From contig CADCCZ010000001.1 of assembly GCA_902800045.1 (NCBI GenBank), positions 186,001 through 250,000 of the forward strand: 64,000 bases of DNA, read 5' to 3'. This DNA is from an uncultured Bacteroidia bacterium (GTDB taxonomy: Bacteria > Bacteroidota > Bacteroidia > Bacteroidales > ML635J-15). Both the position numbers and the translations under genes were made by a program. Below, one piece after another: positions 50,815 through 57,643 of this stretch (positions are counted from its first letter, which is position 1; the number at the start of each line of letters is the position of its first letter). The notes beneath the pieces are model-generated. The model had not been told where the DNA came from. It saw only the letters and a program-made list of their open reading frames with translations, and searched no databases.

Positions 50815-51558
50815 TTACTTTTTATGTACTTCTTTTTTCTTTAAATTTTTAACATCATATTTTATCAGATTCATTATTGACGAGGATATTGAATCATAAT
50901 ATTCATAGCGTATTACACCAATATTTTTTGCCCAATATGTAACAATTGAATCAAATGGATATTTGTACATTCCTATTGCTACCATCCTTTTAACGTCATC
51001 GTATTCGTTTCCTTCTACCATATATGACTGATAATATTTGTCGCACCAAGGCAAAGCATTTGTTTCACAGAGCCTTTTCCCTTCCGAATCATCAATAGGA
51101 GTAGGCATATTTATATACCCAAGAATATATGATCCACGAAAAGTTTTTCCTTTATTGTCATTAGAATGAAACGGATTGGTGTAAAACCATTCTGGATTCC
51201 ATCCTAAATTAGTATAATGTAGCAAATTCCCATGAACTGTAGGCTTAAAAATAAATGTATCTTTAACATTTGCTATTTCACTGGTGTAAAAATATTGAAA
51301 ACTGAATGTTTTTGTAGTGATTGTGCTGCCATATTCTGCATTTGTTACCGTCTTAACAGGTTTTGTAATAACTAAAAGACTATCTATTTTGTGTGTTGCA
51401 GAATCTTCATAAACCCAATAACTTCCTTTGTCATAGCAAGTATATTCAAAAAGTTCTTCATTCGGCTTAAATGTCGCAAAAATTCCATGGTCGCATCCCA
51501 TAAATGCCATAATGCACATTGCTACGATTATTAGTGATATTAATAGTTTCTTTTCCAT
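50815..51558 (-). CDS. Hypothetical lipoprotein
   Basis: A 247-residue lipoprotein: MEKKLLISLIIVAMCIMAFM then GCDHG (lipobox Cys22). An in-frame ATG at 51624 would place the signal peptide internally and run through the duplicated leader, so 51558 is used. The mature protein is beta-rich with YTCYDKGSYWVYEDSATHKI near the start, a motif seen in many uncharacterised Bacteroidota lipoproteins, and several Trp/Tyr clusters (NLGWNPEWFYTNPFHS). No catalytic motif is recognised. Base composition is AT-rich compared with the C1 peptidase downstream. Confidence 0.8.
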   Translation of the reverse strand: MEKKLLISLIIVAMCIMAFMGCDHGIFATFKPNEELFEYTCYDKGSYWVYEDSATHKIDSLLVITKPVKTVTNAEYGSTITTKTFSFQYFYTSEIANVKDTFIFKPTVHGNLLHYTNLGWNPEWFYTNPFHSNDNKGKTFRGSYILGYINMPTPIDDSEGKRLCETNALPWCDKYYQSYMVEGNEYDDVKRMVAIGMYKYPFDSIVTYWAKNIGVIRYEYYDSISSSIMNLIKYDVKNLKKKEVHKK

Positions 51559-51582
51559 ATTCAAATTTTTTGCAAAGTAAAT
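51559..51582 (-). repeat. Duplicated leader/promoter sequence, copy 2
   Basis: Identical over 24 bases to 50771-50794 (27 counting the start codon complement). It lies directly before the hypothetical lipoprotein ATG and carries the same TTACTTTGCA element. Confidence 0.7.
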
Positions 51583-51620
51583 AATTTCTACCGAATTGAG
51601 GAGAAAAAAGCTTGCTATAT

Positions 51621-51716
51621 TCAATAGGTTATCATTGATGAATGTAAAATTCGATCAACTATTACAATGATGAAGTCAGAAATATCTTCCATATCTGTCA
51701 GAACTTCAGTGGACAT
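51621..51716 (-). pseudogene. Possible remnant of a small coding sequence
   Basis: A short frame ends at a TGA at 51621 and reads through MSTEVLTDMEDISDFIIVIV, with sensible acidic/hydrophobic alternation, continuing open upstream as LFDKIKQDI up to a TAG at 51744. It may be the degraded 3' end of a gene or a tiny ORF of 31 residues. No function or homologue is recognised. Confidence 0.2.
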
Positions 51717-51766
51717 GATGTCCTGCTTAATTTTGTCAAAAAGCTAAAATTGAACGTTATCAATAT

Positions 51767-52900
51767 TCACAATTTTCCACAAACAAAGTCCTGGTAATTT
51801 TCTGGAGATATAACTGCATAGTCATGTTTAGGATAATTTTGTGCAAATGTTTTGTTTATTTTAGGAAGTTTTGCTGTACTCCATTTGAATTCGTATGCAT
51901 GTAAAATCCCGTCGGTTTCTTCTATGTAGTCAATTTCTTGTTGTTGCATTGTTCTCCAGAAATAGCTATTCCCATAGAAATGGCTGTATAAATTATGTTT
52001 TATTCTTTCGCTAACGAGATAGTTTTCCCATAATGCGCCAGTGTCTTGCCGTAGTGATAACGGTTTGAAATCCCCGATGATTGCATTACGTACCCCATTG
52101 TCATAAAAATAAACTTTGCGACTTTTCTTCAGTTCATTGCGCACATTGCGACTAAATGAACGCAGGTGGAAGACAATGAAAGATTTCTCAAGTAGGTCGA
52201 TGTAGCGTTGCACAGTTTGCGAATTCATGCCAACAAGATTGCCAAGTTCGTTGAACGAAACTTCGCTTCCTATTTGCAATGCAAGTGCCTGAAGAAGTTG
52301 TTCGATTATTTCTGGCTTTCGTATGTCCTGAAAAGCAAAAACATCTTTAAAAAGGTAACTGTTTGTAAGATTTGTAAGTATCTCGCGTTCTTCACCTTCG
52401 TTGTTTATTACATCAGGATATGATCCATATATCAACCGTCTTTCAATAAGCCTTTTTTCGTCCAAACTTCCATGTTCGTTAATAAGTTCTTTGGTAGAAA
52501 ACGGGAGCAATGTGTATTCGTATTTTCGGCCTGTGAGAGGTTCGTTTATGGAGTTTGAAAGTTCGAGAGCAGAAGAACCTGTGACGATTACCTGTTTTTC
52601 TGGACAGCTATCGATAAGCAACTTGAGAGTTATTCCTATATTGGATACTCTTTGTGCTTCGTCAATCATTATAATGTCTGCATTCACAACATCCGCTTTC
52701 AATTCTGTAGAAGTTGGTGACGAAAGTTTTTGTCTTATGTCTGGCTCGTCACAATTCCAGAATAAAATGCGCTTATCGCTATCATTCATTATCATACGTA
52801 ACAATGTTGTCTTGCCAACTTGGCGAGGTCCTACAACAATAACCGCTTTCCCTTTAAACAAATGTGAAAGTATCAATTGTTTTAATTCTCTTTCTATCAT
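51767..52900 (-). CDS. AAA+ ATPase with DUF4143 domain
   Basis: A 377-residue protein of the widespread AAA_14/DUF4143 family. Walker A is VVGPRQVGKTTLLRMIM, Walker B is DIIMIDEAQRVSNI, and sensor I is VIVTGSSALELSN. A winged helix-like region (VGMNSQTVQRYIDLLEKSFI) is followed by the DUF4143 domain with a PD-(D/E)xK-like pattern (GALWENYLVSERIKH, then EIDYIEETDGILHAYEFKWS). Function is not established; members often occur in variable, mobile parts of genomes. It is isolated and has its own -7 box (52923-52930). Confidence 0.9.
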   Translation of the reverse strand: MIERELKQLILSHLFKGKAVIVVGPRQVGKTTLLRMIMNDSDKRILFWNCDEPDIRQKLSSPTSTELKADVVNADIIMIDEAQRVSNIGITLKLLIDSCPEKQVIVTGSSALELSNSINEPLTGRKYEYTLLPFSTKELINEHGSLDEKRLIERRLIYGSYPDVINNEGEEREILTNLTNSYLFKDVFAFQDIRKPEIIEQLLQALALQIGSEVSFNELGNLVGMNSQTVQRYIDLLEKSFIVFHLRSFSRNVRNELKKSRKVYFYDNGVRNAIIGDFKPLSLRQDTGALWENYLVSERIKHNLYSHFYGNSYFWRTMQQQEIDYIEETDGILHAYEFKWSTAKLPKINKTFAQNYPKHDYAVISPENYQDFVCGKL

Positions 52901-52922
52901 CTTCTGTCGTTTTTAAACGATG

Positions 52923-52930
52923 CAAATGTA
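52923..52930 (-). promoter_or_regulatory. -7 box (TACATTTG) for the DUF4143 ATPase
   Basis: TACATTTG on the - strand, an exact TAnnTTTG match 22 bases before the ATG. Confidence 0.5.
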
Positions 52931-52942
52931 TATATTTTTATG

Positions 52943-53001
52943 TTATAATGGAAAATTCTTATGTTTTTTTTTGATTATAATGGAAAATTCTTATGTTTTT
53001 T
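52943..53001. repeat. Two-copy 32-bp direct repeat
   Basis: TTATAATGGAAAATTCTTAT plus a T-run occurs at 52943 and again at 52975, with a period of 32 bases, directly upstream of the ATPase promoter. The rest of 53002-53150 shows nothing recognisable. Confidence 0.6.
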
Positions 53002-53150
53002 GTATGTCTATATACCAGTTTGTTTTCGGATTTGTTGTATTAATAAATTGAATATTAGTGTTTTAGTCGGTTGAATGCATTTTTTTTACTTTATGATTTT
53101 GCACACTAATCCGAAAAGCTTTATTTACCTTTTTCTGTAACCTAATTCCG

Positions 53151-53930
53151 CTACTTGATAAAATTCGTCACTTTGTGTTCCTTTTCCCTTATGGGAGTTT
53201 CAGTGTCATTGTGAATTTTCTTGAGCATCCACGCCATGTTGTTTGCCATTGTGCGCATGGTCTGCAAGCCCTCTTCGTCCAATGCGGCCTCGCCTTCGTC
53301 GCGACCGTATACGATGTTCCAGTACTGCGAGGTGACAATGGGCATATTCAGCATTTGGAATGGCATGAGCAGTGTCTGATATACGGCAGTTGCTCCTCCT
53401 CTACGACAAACAGCCACCGCTGCGGCAGGCTTGTTCTGCATTAGATTTGATGCGGAATAACATAGACGCTGTATGAGGCAAAGCAATGTGCCGTTAGGCT
53501 GACCGTAGTAGGTTGGGGAGCCGACTATGATGGCATCGCATTCGGACATAAGATTATAAGCGCGATTATATAGGTCGTCCTCGAAGACGCAGCGGCCAGT
53601 CTTTTTGCAATGGTTGCAGGCGATACATCCTTGTGCTGGTTCGGTTCCAATCTGCAAAAGTTCGGAGGCGATTCCGTTCTGTTCCAACTGCTTGGCGGCT
53701 TCCATCAGAGCCAAATAGGTATTCCCGTTTTTTCGCGGACTGCCGTTTATTAGGAGTACTTTCAGTCCTTTTCCTGTCGAATCTTTGATGCATCCCGCTT
53801 CTTGCGACGGTTTATTCTGTTCTTGTGAAATCTGGGTTGGGTTCTCTTCTTTCGGTTCTGTTGTTTCCGTTTTGCTTGTGCAGGCGACAAGTGTGAATAT
53901 CGAAACTGCAATTACTAATAATTTTCTCAT
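53151..53930 (-). CDS. Lipoprotein with flavodoxin/FMN-reductase fold
   Basis: A 259-residue protein. MRKLLVIAVSIFTLVACTSK is a lipoprotein signal with lipobox LVAC; a Glu/Gln-rich linker follows (about 18-50). The core is a flavodoxin-like NAD(P)H:FMN reductase domain: VLLINGSPRKNGNTYLALME (FMN phosphate loop) and IIVGSPTYYGQPNGTLLCLI. It also has CIACNHCKKTGRC, the Cys cluster of iron-sulfur flavoprotein-type members. Such proteins are normally cytoplasmic, so the lipoprotein signal is unusual. The ORF extends 103 codons further upstream but this lies antisense to the MATE gene start and is rejected. Confidence 0.88.
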   Translation of the reverse strand: MRKLLVIAVSIFTLVACTSKTETTEPKEENPTQISQEQNKPSQEAGCIKDSTGKGLKVLLINGSPRKNGNTYLALMEAAKQLEQNGIASELLQIGTEPAQGCIACNHCKKTGRCVFEDDLYNRAYNLMSECDAIIVGSPTYYGQPNGTLLCLIQRLCYSASNLMQNKPAAAVAVCRRGGATAVYQTLLMPFQMLNMPIVTSQYWNIVYGRDEGEAALDEEGLQTMRTMANNMAWMLKKIHNDTETPIREKEHKVTNFIK

Positions 53931-53987
53931 TTGATTTTTTTGCAAAGTAAATGAAATTATGCGAATTATGATGTGAGAAAAAATGCT

Positions 53988-53995
53988 TACTTTTG
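53988..53995 (+). promoter_or_regulatory. -7 box (TACTTTTG) for the MATE gene
   Basis: TACTTTTG, an exact TAnnTTTG match, ends 8 bases before ATG 54004, so the mRNA would be nearly leaderless. It overlaps the alternative start at 53983, arguing against it. Confidence 0.55.
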
Positions 53996-54003
53996 CATCT
54001 TGT

Positions 54004-55368
54004 ATGGATAATGCGGAACGATTAGGAGTTGAGCGGATAAGCACCTTGCTTATGCGTTTGTCGTTGCCCTCGGTGCTGGGGATGCTCGCCATTACCATAT
54101 ATAATGTCGCCGATACAATTTTTGTGGGACAGGCAGTTGGCGTGGAGGCTATCGCTGGCTTGTCGGTTACTTTGCCGTTGATGCTGGTGATAAACAACAC
54201 CTTCGGGCAGGCGGTAGGACTTGGCGGTGCATCAATCATTTCTCGTGCGTTGGGGGCAAGAAAACGCGAATTTGCCGAGCTTGTGCTTCACAACTTGGTG
54301 TTTATGATTCTATGCCTCAATGTCCTGTTGTTCGGATTGGTAATAGCGTTTTTGCCACACTTGCTACGGATTTTTGGCGCCGACGATTCTATTTTGCCTT
54401 ATTCGATTGAATATGCAACTTGGTGTCTGCCAGGAAGTTTCGCAATGAACATATTCTTCGTTTTCATCAATGTAATCCGTGCCGAGGGGAATACAAAGTT
54501 TGCAATGTGGTGCCAGATTCTGACGGCCGTAATCAACCTTGTGCTCGACCCGATATTCATATTTATTTTCGGTTGGGGAGTGAAAGGTGCAGCCATTGCG
54601 ACTTCCATTTCGCAGATTGTGAGTGCGGCGCTCGGAGTATGGTATTTCCGCCAGAGTAAAAAAAGGGTGCTTTCTTTGTCGTTCCGCGATTGTTTCCGAC
54701 TGCCCGAACGTAAGGTGGTCGGCGAAACCTTGGCTCTCGGCTCTGCATCGTTCGGACGGCAGCTTGCGCATTCGTCAACATCCATTGTGGTTAACAATGT
54801 TCTGCTTTTTGTCGGCGGTTCGCTGTCGATTGCTGCCTATGGAATCATAAACCGCTTGACGATGTTCGTGTTTATGCCGATTTTTGGCGTCAACCAAGGC
54901 TTTATGCCGATTGCAGGATATAATTATGGTGCGGAGAAATATGGTCGCGTCATCGGCTCGCTGAAAGCCGGAATTATTTTCTCGACAGTGATATGCGTTG
55001 TGGCGTTCGTCTTGTTTGAACTGATTCCGCATCCGCTTCTTGCCATGTTTACCGACGACAGCGAACTTGTGGAAATAGGAGCGAGGGGACTGCGGATTTT
55101 TGTGCTTGCAATTCCGGTCGTGGGCTGCCAGGTGATAGGTTCCGGACTGTTTCAGGCACTGGGCAAGGCAAAGCCGGCATTTTTCCTTTCCATAGCACGG
55201 CAGATGATTTTCCTTATACCTTTGGTTATACTATTGCCTCGCTATTGCTCTTCGTTTTGGGGCGACGATGCCATCTGGTATGCCTTCCCGATTGCCGATT
55301 TGCTGTCGACAATAATAACAATTTTGATGTCTCATAAATTAATCAAATCATTGATACATAGAGTTTAA
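54004..55368 (+). CDS. MATE family efflux transporter
   Basis: A 454-residue inner-membrane exporter with 12 hydrophobic helices in two homologous halves. It starts MDNAERLGVERISTLLMRLS and continues VADTIFVGQAVGVEAIAGLS, the MATE N-lobe signature; the second half has FGRQLAHSSTSIVVNNVLLF and MPIFGVNQGFMPIAGYNYGA, which is very typical of the NorM/DinF-like bacterial branch. Likely substrates are cationic drugs or metabolites, by sodium or proton antiport. An upstream ATG at 53983 is possible but lies in the promoter. The gene is divergent from the flavodoxin-like lipoprotein gene, with 73 bases between the starts. Confidence 0.94.
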   Translation: MDNAERLGVERISTLLMRLSLPSVLGMLAITIYNVADTIFVGQAVGVEAIAGLSVTLPLMLVINNTFGQAVGLGGASIISRALGARKREFAELVLHNLVFMILCLNVLLFGLVIAFLPHLLRIFGADDSILPYSIEYATWCLPGSFAMNIFFVFINVIRAEGNTKFAMWCQILTAVINLVLDPIFIFIFGWGVKGAAIATSISQIVSAALGVWYFRQSKKRVLSLSFRDCFRLPERKVVGETLALGSASFGRQLAHSSTSIVVNNVLLFVGGSLSIAAYGIINRLTMFVFMPIFGVNQGFMPIAGYNYGAEKYGRVIGSLKAGIIFSTVICVVAFVLFELIPHPLLAMFTDDSELVEIGARGLRIFVLAIPVVGCQVIGSGLFQALGKAKPAFFLSIARQMIFLIPLVILLPRYCSSFWGDDAIWYAFPIADLLSTIITILMSHKLIKSLIHRV

Positions 55369-55458
55369 TTGCTGCGGCAAATGTTAAATAAATGTTATTG
55401 GACACATTTTGGAACGGATTTTGCCATAGCCATTTTTCGAATCAAAAATATTACGGAT

Positions 55459-56052
55459 ATGAAAAAGTTATGTCTCATAATAATAGTTGCCCTTATCGGA
55501 TTTTCGGAGGCTACTTTCGCACAGAAAAATATGCCGTACTATTCGGAGATTAATGTCGACAGTCTTATTTCAGCCACCGAGCACCTTATCCTTTTGCCCG
55601 AGGTGAAAGTTTATTCCAACAAGCGCAAGGCAGCCCGTGCAAACAAGAAATTCGACAAGCTTGTCTTTAATTTTAAGAAGGTTTATCCGTACGTTTTGGA
55701 GGTTTCGGCTTTGTACCGCCAGATTGACGATAGTCTTGCACGCATGGATTCAAAGCGTCAGCGCAAGGAATATATGGATATGCGCGAAGAGCAGATAATG
55801 GCCCATTACAAGCCGATTATGAGCAGGTTTACCTTGTCGCAGGCGATAATATTCGTCAAGTTGCTCGACCGCGAATGTGGAAGCACAGCCTACGAGGTAA
55901 TCAAGACTTTGAAGGGTGGATTTTTTGCCGGTTCGTGTCAGTTGTTTGCATGCATGTTCGGCAATAACCTCAAGAAGTCGTACGATTCTGAGGTGTCGGA
56001 CAAGACGCTTGAGTACCTTGTGTTGCAGTACCGCGCCGGTAAACTTACCTAA
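55459..56052 (+). CDS. DUF4294-like secreted protein
   Basis: A 197-residue exported protein. The signal peptide is MKKLCLIIIVALIGFSEATF followed by AQK. The mature part has LPEVKVYSNKRKAARANKKF and VYPYVLEVSALYRQIDDSLA, and ends LEYLVLQYRAGKLT. The layout agrees with what I remember of the Bacteroidota DUF4294 family, whose function is unknown; the name should be checked. The ORF is open back to 55369, one base after the MATE stop, but ATG 55459 gives the signal peptide. It is followed by a terminator at 56091-56119. Confidence 0.8.
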   Translation: MKKLCLIIIVALIGFSEATFAQKNMPYYSEINVDSLISATEHLILLPEVKVYSNKRKAARANKKFDKLVFNFKKVYPYVLEVSALYRQIDDSLARMDSKRQRKEYMDMREEQIMAHYKPIMSRFTLSQAIIFVKLLDRECGSTAYEVIKTLKGGFFAGSCQLFACMFGNNLKKSYDSEVSDKTLEYLVLQYRAGKLT

Positions 56053-56090
56053 GACAATCTTCTGTTTTCCTTTTATATATTTTGTTGGCG

Positions 56091-56119
56091 GGCGGGATTC
56101 GTTCCCGCCTGTTTTTTTT
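56091..56119 (+). terminator. Intrinsic terminator after the DUF4294-like gene
   Basis: Perfect stem GGCGGGA/TCCCGCC with a TTCGT loop, followed by TG and eight T. Confidence 0.88.
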
Positions 56120-56124
56120 GTATG

Positions 56125-56175
56125 ATTCAATGATTTAAAGATTCAAAGATTTGATGATTTGAAGATTTGAATAGA
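56125..56175. repeat. Short-period degenerate repeat (GATTYAAWGATTT type)
   Basis: An imperfect repeat of about 8-10 bases (GATTCAATGATTTAAAGATT, then CAAAGATTTGATGATTTGAA) sits between the terminator and the next promoter. It has no coding potential. Confidence 0.6.
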
Positions 56176-56212
56176 AAATGACAATCTAAAATCGTCAATC
56201 GTAAATTATTAT

Positions 56213-56220
56213 TATTTTTG
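56213..56220 (+). promoter_or_regulatory. -7 box (TATTTTTG) for the DUF58 gene
   Basis: TATTTTTG, an exact TAnnTTTG match 18 bases before ATG 56239; it overlaps the TTG at 56218, which is therefore unlikely to be a start. Confidence 0.55.
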
Positions 56221-56238
56221 TGCGCAAAACAAAAAACT

Positions 56239-57162
56239 ATGGATGCCAAAGATGTAAACCTTGAGCTGTTTCCGCAGTACGACAATCTTGAATTTCTTGC
56301 AAGTCAGGTTGTTGAGGGATTTATTACGGGTTTGCACAAGAGTCCGTTCCATGGTTTTTCGGTAGAGTTTGCCGAGCATAGGCTCTACAACAAGGGCGAA
56401 AGTACCAAGCATATCGACTGGAAATTGTATGCGCGCACCGACAAACTTTTTGTGAAGCGCTACGAGGAGGAGACCAACTTGCGTGGGCAGATAATAATTG
56501 ACGTGTCGTCGTCGATGCTGTTTCCGTACAAGGAAAAACGCATGAACAAGCTTCAGTTTTCCATTTATGCGGCTGCGTCGTTGGTTTATCTGCTTCACCG
56601 TCAGCGCGATGCTGTTGGACTGACGCTTTTCGACGATGATGTGAAATTTCACCTTGAGGCCAAGTCGTCGCAGGTGCATTTGTCGGTGATGTACAACGAG
56701 ATGCGCAAATTCTTGAGTCCCGAAAGCATTCAGTTGCAAAAGCGTACCGATACGGCAGGCACCTTGCATAAGATTGCCGAGATGATTCACAAACGTTCGC
56801 TGGTGATATTGTTCAGCGATATGTTTATTGACGGCGATACAGAGGCTTTGTTCTCGGCATTGCAGCATCTGAAGTATAGTAAGCACGAGATAATTATTTT
56901 CCATGTCATCGACCGCAAGATGGAGGAGGAGTTTGCCTTTGCCAACCGTCCCTACAAGTTTGTCGACCTTGAGACAGGCACGACTATGATGCTTAATCCT
57001 GCCGAGGTGCGCGATGGCTATGTGAAGAAGGTCTCAAGCCTTGTATCGGAACTGAAATACAAGTGTGGGCTGTTTGGCATCGATTTCGTCGAAGCCGACA
57101 TAAATAAGCCTGTCGATGAGGTTTTGAAGCCGTATTTGATAAAGAGGGCAAAGTTCTTTTAG
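56239..57162 (+). CDS. DUF58 (vWA-like) protein
   Basis: A 307-residue cytosolic protein of the DUF58 family, which usually accompanies MoxR ATPases. It starts MDAKDVNLELFPQYDNLEFL. The family signature is HRLYNKGESTKHIDWKLYAR followed by TDKLFVKRYEEETN, and the von Willebrand A-like fold shows the metal site DVSSSM in IIIDVSSSMLFPYKEKRMNK. LVILFSDMFIDGD is the second part of the MIDAS-like site. No MoxR gene or BatA/BatB partner is adjacent in this window, so this is an orphan copy here. It is followed by a tandem repeat region. Confidence 0.93.
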   Translation: MDAKDVNLELFPQYDNLEFLASQVVEGFITGLHKSPFHGFSVEFAEHRLYNKGESTKHIDWKLYARTDKLFVKRYEEETNLRGQIIIDVSSSMLFPYKEKRMNKLQFSIYAAASLVYLLHRQRDAVGLTLFDDDVKFHLEAKSSQVHLSVMYNEMRKFLSPESIQLQKRTDTAGTLHKIAEMIHKRSLVILFSDMFIDGDTEALFSALQHLKYSKHEIIIFHVIDRKMEEEFAFANRPYKFVDLETGTTMMLNPAEVRDGYVKKVSSLVSELKYKCGLFGIDFVEADINKPVDEVLKPYLIKRAKFF

Positions 57163-57199
57163 GGCTAAAGCCGGTTCTATGTGCTTCGCACGTTTGAAT

Positions 57200-57345
57200 G
57201 GCTACGCCGTTTCTCGCTTCGCGTTTCTATGCCTGCGGCGTTTCAGTGGCTACGCCGTTTCTCGCTTCGCGTTTCTATGCCTGCGGCGTTTCAGAGGCTA
57301 CGCCGTTTCTCGCTTCGCGTTTCTATGTGCTTCACACGTTTGAAT
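57200..57345. repeat. Tandem repeat, 48-bp unit, about three copies
   Basis: GGCTACGCCGTTTCTCGCTT begins copies at 57200, 57248 and 57296; the unit is 48 bases, and the third copy diverges after about 32 bases. Variants of the flanking words (GGCTAAAGCCG, TGTGCTTCGCACG) border it on both sides. The only ORF inside is the repeat translated (ATPFLASRFYACGVS units), which I regard as non-coding. There are no spacers, so it is not CRISPR. Confidence 0.85.
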
Positions 57346-57381
57346 GGCTAAAGCCGTTTGAAGGTTTCTGGGTAATAAAAT

Positions 57382-57412
57382 AAAAAAGAGCGGAATTTTT
57401 CCGCTCTTTTTT
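57382..57412. terminator. Bidirectional terminator before the first adhesin-like gene
   Basis: Stem GAGCGG/CCGCTC (57388-57406) with A and T runs on both sides, placed between the repeat region and the converging T9SS cargo gene. Confidence 0.82.
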
Positions 57413-57430
57413 ATTGTGTTTTCGCAATTA

Positions 57431-57643
57431 TTATCTAGCGATGTTGAGCTTCGAAGTTGCAACTTCACCGTTCTTAACGATTCTTACAACGTAGTTGCCG
57501 TTAGCAACAGCTGAAAGGTCGATAGTGGCGTTTTCGTTTGCATCTTCAACGCGCGAAACAACCTGTCCCATCATGTTGAATACTTCGATAGTAGCGTTTT
57601 CTACATTGCTGAAGTTAACGATACCAGTTGTTGGGTTCGGGAA
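57431..57643 (-). pseudogene. T9SS sorting domain displaced in the -1 frame, copy 1
   Basis: In the -1 frame relative to the upstream ORF this reads FPNPTTGIVNFSNVENATIE, VFNMMGQVVSR and ends VATSKLNIAR before a stop at 57431. It is a complete type A T9SS C-terminal domain with no start of its own. The upstream ORF ends 12 codons into it, at 57601, after an out-of-frame SRTQQL tail. Either an indel, a sequencing error or frameshifting separates it from its protein. Confidence 0.85.

Noticed and set aside
53931..54239. N-terminal extension of the flavodoxin-like lipoprotein
   Set aside because: It would overlap the MATE gene on the other strand and hide a clear lipoprotein signal peptide inside the chain.
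57200..57345. CRISPR array
   Set aside because: Units are contiguous without unique spacers and no cas gene is in the window.
57198..57383. ORF translating the 48-bp tandem repeat
   Set aside because: Its protein is only the repeat (ATPFLASRFYACGVS units) with no start context, promoter or other sequence; better explained as non-coding repeat.
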